Below are positions 25,025 through 35,124 of a stretch of 64,000 bases of DNA, in pieces. The stretch covers positions 62,001-126,000 of the forward strand of contig CANQVA010000003.1 in the NCBI GenBank assembly GCA_947627175.1, written 5' to 3'. Made by a program: the position numbers and the translations under genes. The DNA is from an uncultured Ruminococcus sp. (GTDB taxonomy: Bacteria; Bacillota; Clostridia; Oscillospirales; Ruminococcaceae). The notes beneath the pieces were generated by a model that saw only the letters and a program-made list of their open reading frames with translations, was not told the DNA's origin and did not search any database. The first letter of the stretch is position 1, and each line of letters opens with the position of its first letter.

Positions 25025-26764
25025 TCATGTTGCGAACTGACTGTTATATAATTCCGCATAAAAGCCGTTTTTGTTCATAAGTTCGCTGTGGTTTCCCTTT
25101 TCAATTATATTTCCGTTTTTCATTACAAGAATTATATCAGAATTTTTTATAGTTGAAAGACGGTGTGCAATTATAAAACCTGTACGTCCTTCCATAAGTT
25201 TAGTAAATGCCTTTTGTATACGGTGTTCTGTTCTGAGGTCAATAGAACTTGTAGCTTCATCAAGAATAAGCATAGGCGGATTCATAAGCATTATTCTTGC
25301 TATACATATAAGCTGTTTCTGTCCCTGAGAAAGTCCGCTGTCCTCGCTTATAACAGTATCATAACCGTTTGCAAGTCTTTTTATAAAGCCGTGAGCATAG
25401 ACAGCTTTTGCGGCTTGTATAATCTGTTCACGTGTCGCACCGGGTACGCCGTAAGCAATATTTTCGGCAACAGTTCCCGTAAATATCCATGTTTCCTGCA
25501 AAACCATTCCGAATTGACTACGCAGACTGTCACGTGTGATGTCGTTTACATTTTTTCCGGAAATTGTTATATTTCCGCTGTTTACGTCATAGAACCTCAA
25601 CAGAAGATTTATAATTGTTGATTTTCCACAGCCTGTATGTCCTACTATGGCAATTTTCTGACCCGCTTTAACGTCAAGGCTGAAATTCTTAATAAGTTCC
25701 ACTTTCGGATTATATGAAAAATACACACTGTCAAAACTCAAATTTCCGTCACAATCTGTAATTGTTTCCTTGTCTGAATCGTCGGGCACTTCTTCCTCTT
25801 CAAGTACATCAAATACTCTCTGTGCAGATGCAACAGCATTCTGCAATTCAGCAAAAACGCCTGATATTTCATTGAATGGCTTTGTATACTGATTTGAAAA
25901 TGAAAGAAAACTTGTAAGTTTTCCGACGGTCATTTTTCCGAGAAAACTAACAGTGCCGGTTGCTCCCAATGCACCGAGAAGTCCCACTGCCGCATAAATC
26001 ATGCCGTTTACAAAACGTGTCACGGGATTTGTCATTGAACTGAAAAAAGTAGCTTTAACGCCGATTTTTCCATAATCTTTATTTATTTTGTCAAAACGTT
26101 CTTCAGCACGTCCGTCATAAACAAAAGCCTTGACTATTTTCTGATTTCCTGCCATTTCTTCGGCAAGTGCCACCATGTCGCCACGAAGTTTTGACTGTTT
26201 CATATATGAATCATGAGATGCTTTCGTAATTTTAGATGCGGCTATAAACGAAAGAGGTGTCATAAGAACAACTACAATTGCTATTCTGAAATTTATGAAC
26301 ATCATAAAAACAAGCGTTCCGAGAATAGTCATAATACTGCTGAAAAACTGCGTAAATCCCTGTAAAAGACCGTCTGAAATAATTTCAATATCATTTATTA
26401 CATGGCTTGTAAGTTCACCTTTTGTGTGACTGTCTATATATTTCAATGGTACTCTTTCGAGTTTATTAAAAATATCTGAACGCAAATCACGTATAGTAAG
26501 AAATGCAAGTTTATTTGTGCATAAACTCATAAGCCATTGAAAAATTCCGCTTGCTGTAACTATGACGGCAAGTTCAATGACAATTTTTTTAAGACCGTCA
26601 AAATTAACATTGCCTTTTTCTATACAGCAGTCAACAGCATCGCCTATAAATATAGGCACTAACAGCGATAAACCTACACCTGCCAACGCAAATATAACTG
26701 TACAGATTAAATATTTTATATAAGGTCGGGCGTATGAAATAACCCTTTTAAGAGTATCAAGCAT
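25025..26764 (-). CDS. ABC exporter half-transporter (ATPase-permease), canonical Walker B subunit
   Basis: An N-terminal six-helix membrane domain (about residues 1-310) is fused to an ATPase domain (about 335-579). Walker A is GHTGCGKST, Walker B is MLILDEATSSID with the catalytic Glu, and the H-loop is FIIAHRLSTIKNS. The signature is LSQGQKQ, where the usual second Gly is Gln. The gene overlaps the upstream half-transporter by 1 nt, so the two form a heterodimer of the BmrCD/TM287-288 kind. Because its signature is degenerate while its Walker B is intact, it supplies the catalytic Glu to the working site. The cargo is unknown; drugs, lipids or peptides are possible. Confidence 0.92.
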   Translation of the reverse strand: MLDTLKRVISYARPYIKYLICTVIFALAGVGLSLLVPIFIGDAVDCCIEKGNVNFDGLKKIVIELAVIVTASGIFQWLMSLCTNKLAFLTIRDLRSDIFNKLERVPLKYIDSHTKGELTSHVINDIEIISDGLLQGFTQFFSSIMTILGTLVFMMFINFRIAIVVVLMTPLSFIAASKITKASHDSYMKQSKLRGDMVALAEEMAGNQKIVKAFVYDGRAEERFDKINKDYGKIGVKATFFSSMTNPVTRFVNGMIYAAVGLLGALGATGTVSFLGKMTVGKLTSFLSFSNQYTKPFNEISGVFAELQNAVASAQRVFDVLEEEEVPDDSDKETITDCDGNLSFDSVYFSYNPKVELIKNFSLDVKAGQKIAIVGHTGCGKSTIINLLLRFYDVNSGNITISGKNVNDITRDSLRSQFGMVLQETWIFTGTVAENIAYGVPGATREQIIQAAKAVYAHGFIKRLANGYDTVISEDSGLSQGQKQLICIARIMLMNPPMLILDEATSSIDLRTEHRIQKAFTKLMEGRTGFIIAHRLSTIKNSDIILVMKNGNIIEKGNHSELMNKNGFYAELYNSQFAT

Positions 26765-28494
26765 CAGTCGCCCTCCTTTTCATTCATCTGAGATTTATAT
26801 ATTTCTCTGTATACTTCACAATTTTCAATAAGTTCTTCATGTGTACCGATTCCGACTGTTTCGCCGTCGTCCATAACTATAATTTTATCAGCCTCTTTAA
26901 TAGAAGTAGTGCGTTGTGAAATCATTATAACAGTAGTATCGGGCATATCGTTTTTAAGAGATTTGCGGAGTGCAAGGTCTGTTGCATAGTCTAAAGCACT
27001 TGTTGAGTCGTCAAGAATAATAATATCAGGATTTCCCACTAACGCACGGGCAATAGATATTCTTTGTTTCTGTCCGCCTGAAAGATTTTTACCGCCTTGT
27101 GAAATTTTAGTGTCAAGACCATCGGGCATTTTGCTTACAAATTCCCATGCCTGAGCAGTTTTAAGAGCTGATATTATTTCATCGTCTGAAATATCTGCAT
27201 TTTTCCAACGCATATTATCCCTGACTGTACCCGTAAACAATACAGCTTTCTGCGGAACAATTCCTATAGATTTTCTGAGAGCATTGAAATTGTAATTATC
27301 CGATTTTACACCGGAAATAAAAATCTCTCCTTCTGTCTGCCTGTAAAAGCAAGGTATAAGATTTGCAAGAGTAGTTTTTCCACTTCCCGTACCGCCTATA
27401 ATACCGAGCATTTCCCCTCTTTTAAGCGTAAATGAAACGTTTTTTACAGAACATTCTCCTGCCGTTTCATATGAAAATGAAACATTTTTAAATTCAAGTA
27501 TATTTTCACTGTCTTTGTGTTCGGACGGCTTTTCATTTCCGTCAGATTTTTCAGGTTCAATGTCAAACACTTCACTTATTCTGTTTGCAGATGCAAAGGC
27601 TTTAGTGAACGTTACAATAAGATTTGCAAGCACTATAAGAGCAAGTAATATTTGTGTCATATAGTTTACTAATTTTGTGAGTTCACCTTGTGTAAGATTA
27701 CCTGTGTCAATTCTTATACCACTGAACCACAATATCGCAACTATACCTAAATTCATAACCATGAATGAAAACGGATTCAAAACAGATGATATTCTGCCGA
27801 CTGCTATTGAACTTACTGCTATATCATCAACAGACTTTTTGAAATTTTCAATTTCATCTTTCTGTCTTGAAAATGCCCTGATAACCCTTGTACCCTCTAA
27901 ATTTTCACGTGTAAGCAATGACGCTCTGTCAAGGTTTTTTTGAGTTGTCTTGTACATAGGTACAGTCTTATGCATTACAGAAACTATAACTATTGTCGTA
28001 ATAACAGCTACAATCAGAAATATCAACGAAAGTTTAAGGTCTGTACGCATAGCCATTACCATTGCACCTATTACAAGAAACGGGGAACGTGTTCCAAGTC
28101 TTATAAACATATTAACACCGTTCTGAACCGTGTTTGAATCGTTCGTAAGACGGTTTACAAGTGAGGCAGTACCGACTTTATCAATACTGCTATATGAAAG
28201 TGAATTGATATGTTTGTATAAAGCTGTACGCAGTTCCGTTCCGAAACCGTATGCACATTTTGCGGCAAAAATCTGACAAGTAAGGGCAAAAGCAAGCCCG
28301 CAAAAACCGAGAATTACTATAATTCCCGACATACGCAGTATATAACCCGTATCGTTGTTTGATATTCCGTTATCAATAATTTTCTGCATTACAAACGGGA
28401 CTATAAGTTCAAATATCGCCTCAAGCAGTTTAAAAAAAGGCCCCAACACAAGTTCTTTCTTATAATTTTTCAGATATTTCAGCAGTTTTTTCAT
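26764..28494 (-). CDS. ABC exporter half-transporter (ATPase-permease), degenerate Walker B subunit
   Basis: This 576-aa protein has the same layout as its neighbour: six membrane helices, then an ATPase domain. Walker A is GGTGSGKTTLANL and the signature LSGGQKQRISIARAL is canonical. Walker B is IIILDDSTSALD, where the catalytic Glu is replaced by Asp, and the H-loop is ISQRTTS, where Gln replaces His. These changes mark the subunit with a non-catalytic site in heterodimeric exporters, and they complement the degenerate signature in the partner. It lies 32 nt after a lipoprotein gene on the same strand and may share its transcript. Confidence 0.92.
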   Translation of the reverse strand: MKKLLKYLKNYKKELVLGPFFKLLEAIFELIVPFVMQKIIDNGISNNDTGYILRMSGIIVILGFCGLAFALTCQIFAAKCAYGFGTELRTALYKHINSLSYSSIDKVGTASLVNRLTNDSNTVQNGVNMFIRLGTRSPFLVIGAMVMAMRTDLKLSLIFLIVAVITTIVIVSVMHKTVPMYKTTQKNLDRASLLTRENLEGTRVIRAFSRQKDEIENFKKSVDDIAVSSIAVGRISSVLNPFSFMVMNLGIVAILWFSGIRIDTGNLTQGELTKLVNYMTQILLALIVLANLIVTFTKAFASANRISEVFDIEPEKSDGNEKPSEHKDSENILEFKNVSFSYETAGECSVKNVSFTLKRGEMLGIIGGTGSGKTTLANLIPCFYRQTEGEIFISGVKSDNYNFNALRKSIGIVPQKAVLFTGTVRDNMRWKNADISDDEIISALKTAQAWEFVSKMPDGLDTKISQGGKNLSGGQKQRISIARALVGNPDIIILDDSTSALDYATDLALRKSLKNDMPDTTVIMISQRTTSIKEADKIIVMDDGETVGIGTHEELIENCEVYREIYKSQMNEKEGD

Positions 28495-28526
28495 AATCTT
28501 CCTTATAATAAATAATTTATAATATC

Positions 28527-29276
28527 TTAAAATTCAATGTCCATAAAATCAATAAGCCTGTCAAATGCTGCACTGTAACTTATATACCATTTGCCGTCAA
28601 TCATAAGAACAGAAGCAGGTTCAGCAACAAATACTTCATCATTGACATTATTCTTATAAAACGGAATTTCACATATATAACCGTCTGTCACATTTATTCC
28701 GAGTTTTGAATTGATTTCTGCAATTTCATCTTCTGAATAATGTTCAATAGTATTTTCATCAATATTTATTGACCATGTATCATCAGGAGATTCACCATAA
28801 CTGTCCATAATTTCATGAATATTTTTTACGGACTTATCTATAGATTCAAGAACACTCTGTTTTGTAAAAATCTTTTCAAGTGTTTCATCATCCTCACCGA
28901 GTTCTGTTTTAAGATAGTTTTTCATATAAGCATCAAAAGCAGTTATTTCAGCCGGACAGAAAAGTGCATATACAGCGTTTGCGTCATCAGCAAGATAAGC
29001 ATTATGATAAGAATTAAGAACTGTTTTATATTCGCCGTTATTGCTTTGCGGTACAGCATCTGTATTTGTTTCTGTAACTTGTTCTGTAGAAATATCTGTT
29101 GTTATTTCTTCCGCAACGCTTGTTGTCACTTCTTCTGCAACGGCTGTTGTCTGTGGTGTTTCTGTTGTAGCCACAATAATATTATCGGAAGTATCTGTTT
29201 TTCCCTCACAACCCGTAACCGCTGTAAATATCATACAAGCAAGCATAACCACTGTATATTTTATAGACTTTTTCAT
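28527..29276 (-). CDS. lipoprotein of unknown function
   Basis: The ATG at 29276 has GGAGG six bases upstream; the longer track start has none. The signal peptide ends in the lipobox VTGC, then comes a Thr/Glu/Val-rich linker of about 60 residues. The folded part (about 90-249) begins NGEYKTVLNSYHNAYLADDANAVYALF, like the helix-rich start of NTF2-like or DUF4878-type domains, and ends in a strand-rich region (ASVLMIDGKWYIS). Such domains are common on Clostridia lipoproteins and bind small ligands or partner proteins, but no function is claimed. It precedes the ABC exporter genes closely, so it may be an accessory to them. Confidence 0.72.
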   Translation of the reverse strand: MKKSIKYTVVMLACMIFTAVTGCEGKTDTSDNIIVATTETPQTTAVAEEVTTSVAEEITTDISTEQVTETNTDAVPQSNNGEYKTVLNSYHNAYLADDANAVYALFCPAEITAFDAYMKNYLKTELGEDDETLEKIFTKQSVLESIDKSVKNIHEIMDSYGESPDDTWSINIDENTIEHYSEDEIAEINSKLGINVTDGYICEIPFYKNNVNDEVFVAEPASVLMIDGKWYISYSAAFDRLIDFMDIEF

Positions 29277-29395
29277 ATTTTTCCTCCACTGATAATTTAT
29301 TTTATAATATACCAAGTATGCTATAAAAAGCATTAAAAATCTGAAAACATATTCAAATTTTTATTAAAAAAGCTTTTCTTTATTGTTCAACAGGC

Positions 29396-29650
29396 TTATG
29401 CCATGCTTACTACAATTGGATGTAGCACACACCCTCTATCCCATTTGATTGGGAATGCTTTCTTCAGTATTTGATATGCCCCATTCAAATCTGCATTGAT
29501 TTGTACACCTTGATTAGTAACAAACAATCCTCTGTATACTCGTCTTGCTTTATTATAATTTTCTTTTACAGGTTCTTCATTATCGACGAAACTTGTACCG
29601 CTCGTATAGCTTTCTTCGGTCAAAATGACTGCTATACCATATTTATTATA
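29396..29650 (-). pseudogene. 3' remnant of an IS200/IS605-family tnpB (OrfB)
   Basis: About 80 codons match only the C-terminal end of TnpB: TEESYTSGTSF, then RVYRGLF, then INADLNGAYQIL with the last RuvC Asp, and DRGCVLHPIVV. TnpB proteins are about 370-430 aa, so the N-terminal four fifths, with the other catalytic residues, are gone. In frame, a TAG lies just upstream of the remaining part, and no tnpA is nearby. The fragment sits between a lipoprotein gene and the carB terminator and is evidence of a past insertion that has decayed. Confidence 0.82.
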
Positions 29651-29741
29651 CTATTATATTTTATTTCAGTCAATCACATTTTGATGTAAAATCAGAAAAA
29701 TTCAATTTTTTGTGTACATTTTACAGTTTTTAATAAAAGTA

Positions 29742-29765
29742 CTGCCGGACAAATATATCCGGCAG
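29742..29765 (-). terminator. hairpin terminator after carB
   Basis: The 8-bp GC-rich stem CTGCCGGA / TCCGGCAG has an 8-nt loop, 7 nt past the carB stop. On the minus strand it is followed by a broken T-rich stretch, so termination may be moderate. Confidence 0.6.
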
Positions 29766-29771
29766 TTATAA

Positions 29772-32700
29772 TTATATTTTTGTTATGTCAACAAGTTCAA
29801 CGTCATTTATAGTACGTCCCGATTCAAGAACTTTTGCAAGCGATTTTGCCGTATCAACAGCAGTGAGACTGCATATTGAACGCTCTATTGACTTACGACG
29901 CATTTTAACACTGTCACGCTCCGGAAGTCTGCCTTTTGCAGAAGTCGATATTACATAATTTATTTTTCCGCTTTCAAGAAGTGTGACAACATTCGGCTCA
30001 CCGTCGGAAATTTTTCTTACAAGATTAGCGGCAATCATATTTCTGCTGAGTACACTCTGTGTTCCTGAAGTTGCATACAATTCAAATCCCATGCGTTCAA
30101 ATTTGTCAGCAATAGGCAAAATTTCCTGTTTGTCGGTATCACGCACAGAAATAAGCACACCACCCTTGCGTTTCAGGTCAAAACCTGCCGCAATAAGTCC
30201 TTTGAGAAGTGCATCTTCAAGATTTCTACCTATTCCGAGGCATTCACCGGTTGATTTCATTTCAGGGCCAAGCATTGTATCAACGTCTGTCAGCTTTTCA
30301 AAGCTGAATACGGGAACTTTTACTGCAACATAATCACCAGCCGGATAAAGTCCACTTTCATATCCCATATCTTTTAATTTAGCACCGAACATTATCTTTG
30401 TCGCAATGTCAACCATAGGTATTCCTGTTACCTTGCTGATGTATGGAACAGTTCTTGAAGAACGTGGATTTACCTCAATAACATAGACTTCATGATTATA
30501 AACAACATACTGTATATTTACAAGTCCTATTACATGAAGTTCCTTTGCAAGTTTTCTTGTATACTCAACTATAATTTTCTTGATTCTTTCGGAGAGATGC
30601 TGTGCAGGATATATTGAAATAGAATCGCCCGAATGTACGCCGGCACGTTCTATATGCTCCATAATACCCGGTATTAAAAAGTCTTCTCCATCACATATAG
30701 CATCAACTTCAACTTCAGTACCCATCATATATTTATCAATGAGTACGGGATTTTCAATCATATGACTTGTGATAATTCCCATATATTCAACAACATCTGC
30801 CCTTGAATGTGCTATAATCATATTCTGACCGCCAAGAACATATGACGGTCTGAGAAGTACAGGATAGCCTAAATCTTCAGCAGCATTTACAGCTTCTTCT
30901 GTTGTCATTACGGTATGTCCCTGCGGACGTGGTATACCGCACTTTTCAAGAACTTCGTCAAAACGTTCCCTATCCTCCGCCGCATCAATCATATCTGCCG
31001 ATGTACCGAGAATTTTAACGCCCATGTCTGACAAATGACGTGTGAGTTTTATCGCTGTCTGTCCGCCAAACTGAACTACTACACCATAAGGTTTTTCCGT
31101 TTCTATAATAGATTCAACATCTTCATTTGTGAGAGGGTCAAAATACAATCTGTCGCCCGTGTCGAAATCCGTCGAAACGGTTTCAGGGTTATTGTTACAT
31201 ATTACCGCTTCATAGCCGAGTTCTTTAAGTGTCCATACACAATGAACGGAGCAATAGTCAAATTCAATTCCCTGACCAATTCTTATAGGCCCTGAACCAA
31301 ATACTATTACTTTTTTCTTTCCTGTATTCTGATGTTCAATAAATTCAGCGGCTTCGTTTTCGTCGTCAAAAGTTGAATAAAAATAAGGTGTTTCAGCCTT
31401 GAATTCTCCTGCACACGTATCAACCATTTTAAATACAGCACGTCTGCGGAGAGGGCATTTCTGACCTGAAATTCTTTCAATAGTGCTGTCAAGATAACCA
31501 TATTGTTTCGCCGTATTATACTTTTCCTCTGTAAGTTCACCTTCAGCAAGCCATTTTTCCAGTTCAACAAGATTAAGCAGTTTATAAAGAAACCAGTTGT
31601 CAATCATGGTTATTTCATGTATTTCTTCGGGAGTTATACCACGTTTGAGAGCCTCAAACACCGTAAAAGAACGTTCATCATCAATGACATGAAGTCTTTC
31701 ACGTATTTCTTCTGTAGAATACTTTTCAAGTTTTTTCAGATTCATTGTGTCAAGTCCGAGTTCAATTGAACGTACAGCTTTCATCATAGCTTGTTCAAAA
31801 CTTGTACCAATAGCCATTACTTCGCCTGTAGCTTTCATTTGAGTACCGAGTGTTCTTTTAGCATATACAAATTTATCAAACGCCCATTTCGGGAATTTAA
31901 CGACTACATAGTCAAGTGCAGGTTCAAAACAAGCATACGTTTTTCCCGTAACCTGATTTATAATTTCGTCAAGAGTATAACCAACAGCAATTTTTGCGGC
32001 TGTCTTTGCAATCGGATAACCTGTAGCTTTTGAAGCGAGTGCTGAAGAACGTGATACACGGGGATTTACTTCAATAACTGCATATTCAAAACTTGTGGGG
32101 TGAAGTGCAAACTGACAATTACAACCGCCTTCAACTTTAAGTTCCTTTATGATATTTATTGCAGCAGTACGGAGCATCTGATATTCACGGTCTGTAAGTG
32201 TAACAGCAGGTGCAATAACTATACTGTCACCTGTATGAACGCCTACGGGGTCAAAGTTTTCCATAGAACATACAGTTATAACATTGCCTTTTGCATCACG
32301 TATTACTTCAAATTCTATTTCTTTCCAACCGCTTATACACTTTTCGATAAGTACTTGTGTAATAGGTGAAAGCCTTAAACCATTTTTTGAAATATCACGG
32401 AGTTCTTCCTCATTCTGTGCAATTCCTCCGCCCGTTCCGCCGAGAGTGAAAGCAGGACGCACAATAACAGGATAGCCGATTACTTTCGCAAATTCAACGG
32501 CATCATCTATTGTTTCAACCACTTTTGACGGAATACACGGTTCACCGATTTTTTCCATAGTGTCCTTGAAAGCCTGTCTGTCCTCTGCTTTATGAATTGT
32601 TTCAGGGTCTGCACCTAAAAGTTTAACATTGTGCGATTCAAGAAAACCTTCCTCCGCCAACTGCATTGAAAGAGTAAGACCTGTCTGTCCGCCAAGAGTT

Positions 32701-32963
32701 GAAAGAACACTGTCAGGCTTTTCAATTTCTATGATTCTCTTTACAACATCAAGTGTAAGCGGTTCAATATATACTTTGTCTGCCATAGCTTTGTCAGTCA
32801 TTATGGTAGCAGGATTTGAATTTATAAGAATTACTTCAAGCCCCTCTTGTTTCAATGCACGGCAAGCCTGTGTACCTGCATAGTCAAATTCGGCAGCCTG
32901 TCCTATTACAATAGGCCCTGAACCGATTACAAGAACTCTTTTTATATCTTTTCTAAGCGGCAT
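29772..32963 (-). CDS. carB: carbamoyl-phosphate synthase large subunit
   Basis: CarB makes carbamoyl phosphate from bicarbonate, ammonia and two ATP for pyrimidine and arginine synthesis. Two ATP-grasp halves are clear: VLVIGSGPIVIGQAAEFDYAG and VIVFGSGPIRIGQGIEFDYCS start each one, with STLGGQTGL and VQFGGQTAI, and EVNPRVSRSSALASK and EVNPRSSRTVPYIS. The last 130 residues form the MGS-like allosteric domain. The product is 1063 aa, normal. The start ATG at 32963 lies 1 nt after the carA stop; the track's 35-residue extension lies inside carA and is rejected. Confidence 0.97.
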   Translation of the reverse strand: MPLRKDIKRVLVIGSGPIVIGQAAEFDYAGTQACRALKQEGLEVILINSNPATIMTDKAMADKVYIEPLTLDVVKRIIEIEKPDSVLSTLGGQTGLTLSMQLAEEGFLESHNVKLLGADPETIHKAEDRQAFKDTMEKIGEPCIPSKVVETIDDAVEFAKVIGYPVIVRPAFTLGGTGGGIAQNEEELRDISKNGLRLSPITQVLIEKCISGWKEIEFEVIRDAKGNVITVCSMENFDPVGVHTGDSIVIAPAVTLTDREYQMLRTAAINIIKELKVEGGCNCQFALHPTSFEYAVIEVNPRVSRSSALASKATGYPIAKTAAKIAVGYTLDEIINQVTGKTYACFEPALDYVVVKFPKWAFDKFVYAKRTLGTQMKATGEVMAIGTSFEQAMMKAVRSIELGLDTMNLKKLEKYSTEEIRERLHVIDDERSFTVFEALKRGITPEEIHEITMIDNWFLYKLLNLVELEKWLAEGELTEEKYNTAKQYGYLDSTIERISGQKCPLRRRAVFKMVDTCAGEFKAETPYFYSTFDDENEAAEFIEHQNTGKKKVIVFGSGPIRIGQGIEFDYCSVHCVWTLKELGYEAVICNNNPETVSTDFDTGDRLYFDPLTNEDVESIIETEKPYGVVVQFGGQTAIKLTRHLSDMGVKILGTSADMIDAAEDRERFDEVLEKCGIPRPQGHTVMTTEEAVNAAEDLGYPVLLRPSYVLGGQNMIIAHSRADVVEYMGIITSHMIENPVLIDKYMMGTEVEVDAICDGEDFLIPGIMEHIERAGVHSGDSISIYPAQHLSERIKKIIVEYTRKLAKELHVIGLVNIQYVVYNHEVYVIEVNPRSSRTVPYISKVTGIPMVDIATKIMFGAKLKDMGYESGLYPAGDYVAVKVPVFSFEKLTDVDTMLGPEMKSTGECLGIGRNLEDALLKGLIAAGFDLKRKGGVLISVRDTDKQEILPIADKFERMGFELYATSGTQSVLSRNMIAANLVRKISDGEPNVVTLLESGKINYVISTSAKGRLPERDSVKMRRKSIERSICSLTAVDTAKSLAKVLESGRTINDVELVDITKI

Positions 32964-32964
32964 A

Positions 32965-34071
32965 TTACTTTCCCTCTCTTTCCATAGTCTTAATAAATTC
33001 ATCAAAAAGATATGCTGTATCAAGAGGGCCTCCATGTGCTTCGGGGTGGAATTGAACCGTAAAAGCATTGATGGCAGTATATCTTATTCCCTCACAAGTT
33101 TTGTCGTTGGCGTTTATATGTGAAACGTGTCCGACTTCCGCCGGAATGCTTTCACCAACAACTGCATATCCGTGATTTTGACTTGTAACATAAGTAAGAC
33201 CGCTTTCAAGGTCAATAACAGGCTGATTTGCTCCTCTGTGACCGTACTTTAACTTTTCAGTTTTACCGCCGTTTGCAAGTGCCATAAGCTGATGACCTAA
33301 ACATATACCGAAAATCGGAATGTCAAGTTTCTGAATTTCTCTGATGTTTTCGATAATTTCAACATTTTCGGCAGGATTTCCGGGGCCGTTTGAAAACATT
33401 ATTCCGTCCGGGTTAAGTTCCTTTACCTTTTCAGCCGTTGTATTTGCAGGAACTACTATTACTTCACAGCCACGTTTTACAAGCTCCTGTCTTATATTTC
33501 TTTTATATCCGAAATCAAAAAGCACAACTTTGTATTTCGGATTTTCTTCTGTATAAGTGAGAATTTCATTATTCGTGACATTCTTTACAGCATCTTTTAC
33601 TTCAAATTCATGTACTTTTTCAAGCAGTTCATCTTTATTTGAATAAATGTCCTCTGTAGTTATAACACCATTCATAACACCTGTTTCACGGATAATTCTT
33701 GTAAGTTTTCTTGTATCAATATTGCAGATACCGACTATATTATTTTCTGAAAGGAAATCTCTGATATTGCCCTCACAACGGAAATTTGAAGGCACATCGC
33801 ACCCTTCCCTAACAATATAACCGCTTACATAAGACTTTGCAGACTCATTGTCCTCATGATTAACACCGTAATTTCCGATAAGCGGAAAAGTTTGCGTTAC
33901 AATCTGACCGTAATAACTGGGGTCTGTAAGCGTTTCCTGATACCCTGTAAGACAAGTTGTAAATACAACTTCACCGATAACGGTACCCTCAGCACCAAGA
34001 CTTTTCCCTTCAAACACCTGACCGTTTTCAAGCATAAGGTAAGCCTTTTTACTCTGGTTGAATAATGACAA
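32965..34071 (-). CDS. carA: carbamoyl-phosphate synthase small (glutaminase) subunit
   Basis: CarA releases ammonia from glutamine and channels it to CarB. The N-terminal domain begins KKAYLMLENGQVFEGKSLGAEG and has LTGYQETLTDPSY. The glutaminase domain carries the catalytic Cys in FGICLGHQLMALA and the His/Glu pair in VQFHPEAHGG. The length of 368 aa is typical. The start appears to be a TTG at 34071, ten bases after AAAGGA, as no ATG lies near that site in frame. The gene is tightly followed by carB. A gap of about 105 nt separates it from pyrF; I saw no clear attenuator in it. Confidence 0.95.
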   Translation of the reverse strand: MSLFNQSKKAYLMLENGQVFEGKSLGAEGTVIGEVVFTTCLTGYQETLTDPSYYGQIVTQTFPLIGNYGVNHEDNESAKSYVSGYIVREGCDVPSNFRCEGNIRDFLSENNIVGICNIDTRKLTRIIRETGVMNGVITTEDIYSNKDELLEKVHEFEVKDAVKNVTNNEILTYTEENPKYKVVLFDFGYKRNIRQELVKRGCEVIVVPANTTAEKVKELNPDGIMFSNGPGNPAENVEIIENIREIQKLDIPIFGICLGHQLMALANGGKTEKLKYGHRGANQPVIDLESGLTYVTSQNHGYAVVGESIPAEVGHVSHINANDKTCEGIRYTAINAFTVQFHPEAHGGPLDTAYLFDEFIKTMEREGK

Positions 34072-34178
34072 TTTTTATCATTCCTTTCATATCTTTGGAT
34101 ATATTCATAGCAGTATTACGCCATTGTAAAACCGCCGTTAAAGCGTTTGTAAAATTACATATTTAACCATTCAAAACT

Positions 34179-35105
34179 TTATTTAATATTGATATATGAA
34201 CATATATCATCTCTCATTCTGATAGCCTCACGGCGTGCAGCCTTTGCAAAATCTCTGACATCGCAGCCCTCTTTCTTATATGCACACATTACGGCACGTG
34301 AAGAATTTACTATTGCACCGAGACCGTTTTCATCAAAACCGCCTTTTAAACCCTCTGCACCGCCACCCTGTGCCCCATACCCGGGAACAAGAAACATTGT
34401 GTGGGGGAGTCTTTTTCTTAATTCTGTAAGCTGTTCGGGATATGTAGCACCGACTACTGCACCAACTGCTGAATATCCGTATTTACCTATTGTATCAGCT
34501 CCCCATTTTTCGCACATATCGCCCATAAGTGCATAAATAGGTGTACCGTCATCAAGTTTTCTGTCCTGAATCTCTCCGCTTGACTTGTTTGAAGTCTTTA
34601 CAAGTACATATATTCCTTTATCTTTCTCACGGCATACTTTAAGCAATGGTTCAATGCCGTCTGTACCGAGATAACCGTTGACTGTCAGTGCATCAGCCGC
34701 AAAAGGTTCTATTTCGTTTTCACATACTTTTACAGTGCCGAGGTGTGCATCTGTGTATGCTTCCATAGTCGCACCTATGTCATTTCTTTTTCCGTCTGTA
34801 ATTACAAACATTCCGTTAAGTTTAGCATAACGAATAGTTTTTTCAAGTGTCTTTATACCGTAATGTCCGTACATCTCATAATATGCGGCTTGCGGTTTGA
34901 TAGCGGGAACTATGTCATGAATTTCATCTATAATTGCCTGATTGAAAGCAAAAATAGCTTTTGCCGCTGCTTTAAGTGTTCCGCCGTCGTCCTCCATATA
35001 TCTCCTCTGAATGTAATCAGGCACATACTCAAGTCTGGGGTCAAGTCCGACAACAGTCGGATTCTTCATTTCAATAATTTTTTCAATAAGTCTGTCAAAT
35101 GACAT
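34179..35105 (-). CDS. pyrF: orotidine 5'-phosphate decarboxylase (long, type 2 form)
   Basis: PyrF converts OMP to UMP, the last step of UMP synthesis. VVGLDPRLEYVPDYI, AFNQAIIDEIHDIVPAIKPQAAYYE and the catalytic VITDGKRNDIGATMEAY place it in the longer (about 300 aa) subfamily found in Clostridia and actinobacteria. FLVPGYGAQGGGAEG binds the phosphate. It follows pyrC by about 20 nt and precedes carA in the same direction, forming part of a pyrimidine operon. Confidence 0.95.
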   Translation of the reverse strand: MSFDRLIEKIIEMKNPTVVGLDPRLEYVPDYIQRRYMEDDGGTLKAAAKAIFAFNQAIIDEIHDIVPAIKPQAAYYEMYGHYGIKTLEKTIRYAKLNGMFVITDGKRNDIGATMEAYTDAHLGTVKVCENEIEPFAADALTVNGYLGTDGIEPLLKVCREKDKGIYVLVKTSNKSSGEIQDRKLDDGTPIYALMGDMCEKWGADTIGKYGYSAVGAVVGATYPEQLTELRKRLPHTMFLVPGYGAQGGGAEGLKGGFDENGLGAIVNSSRAVMCAYKKEGCDVRDFAKAARREAIRMRDDICSYINIK

Positions 35106-35124
35106 TATAAATCTTTCCTTTCTG

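Noticed and set aside
34072-34178. Possible PyrR attenuator between pyrF and carA
   Set aside because: I could not find a PyrR-binding loop or terminator hairpin in these 107 nt.
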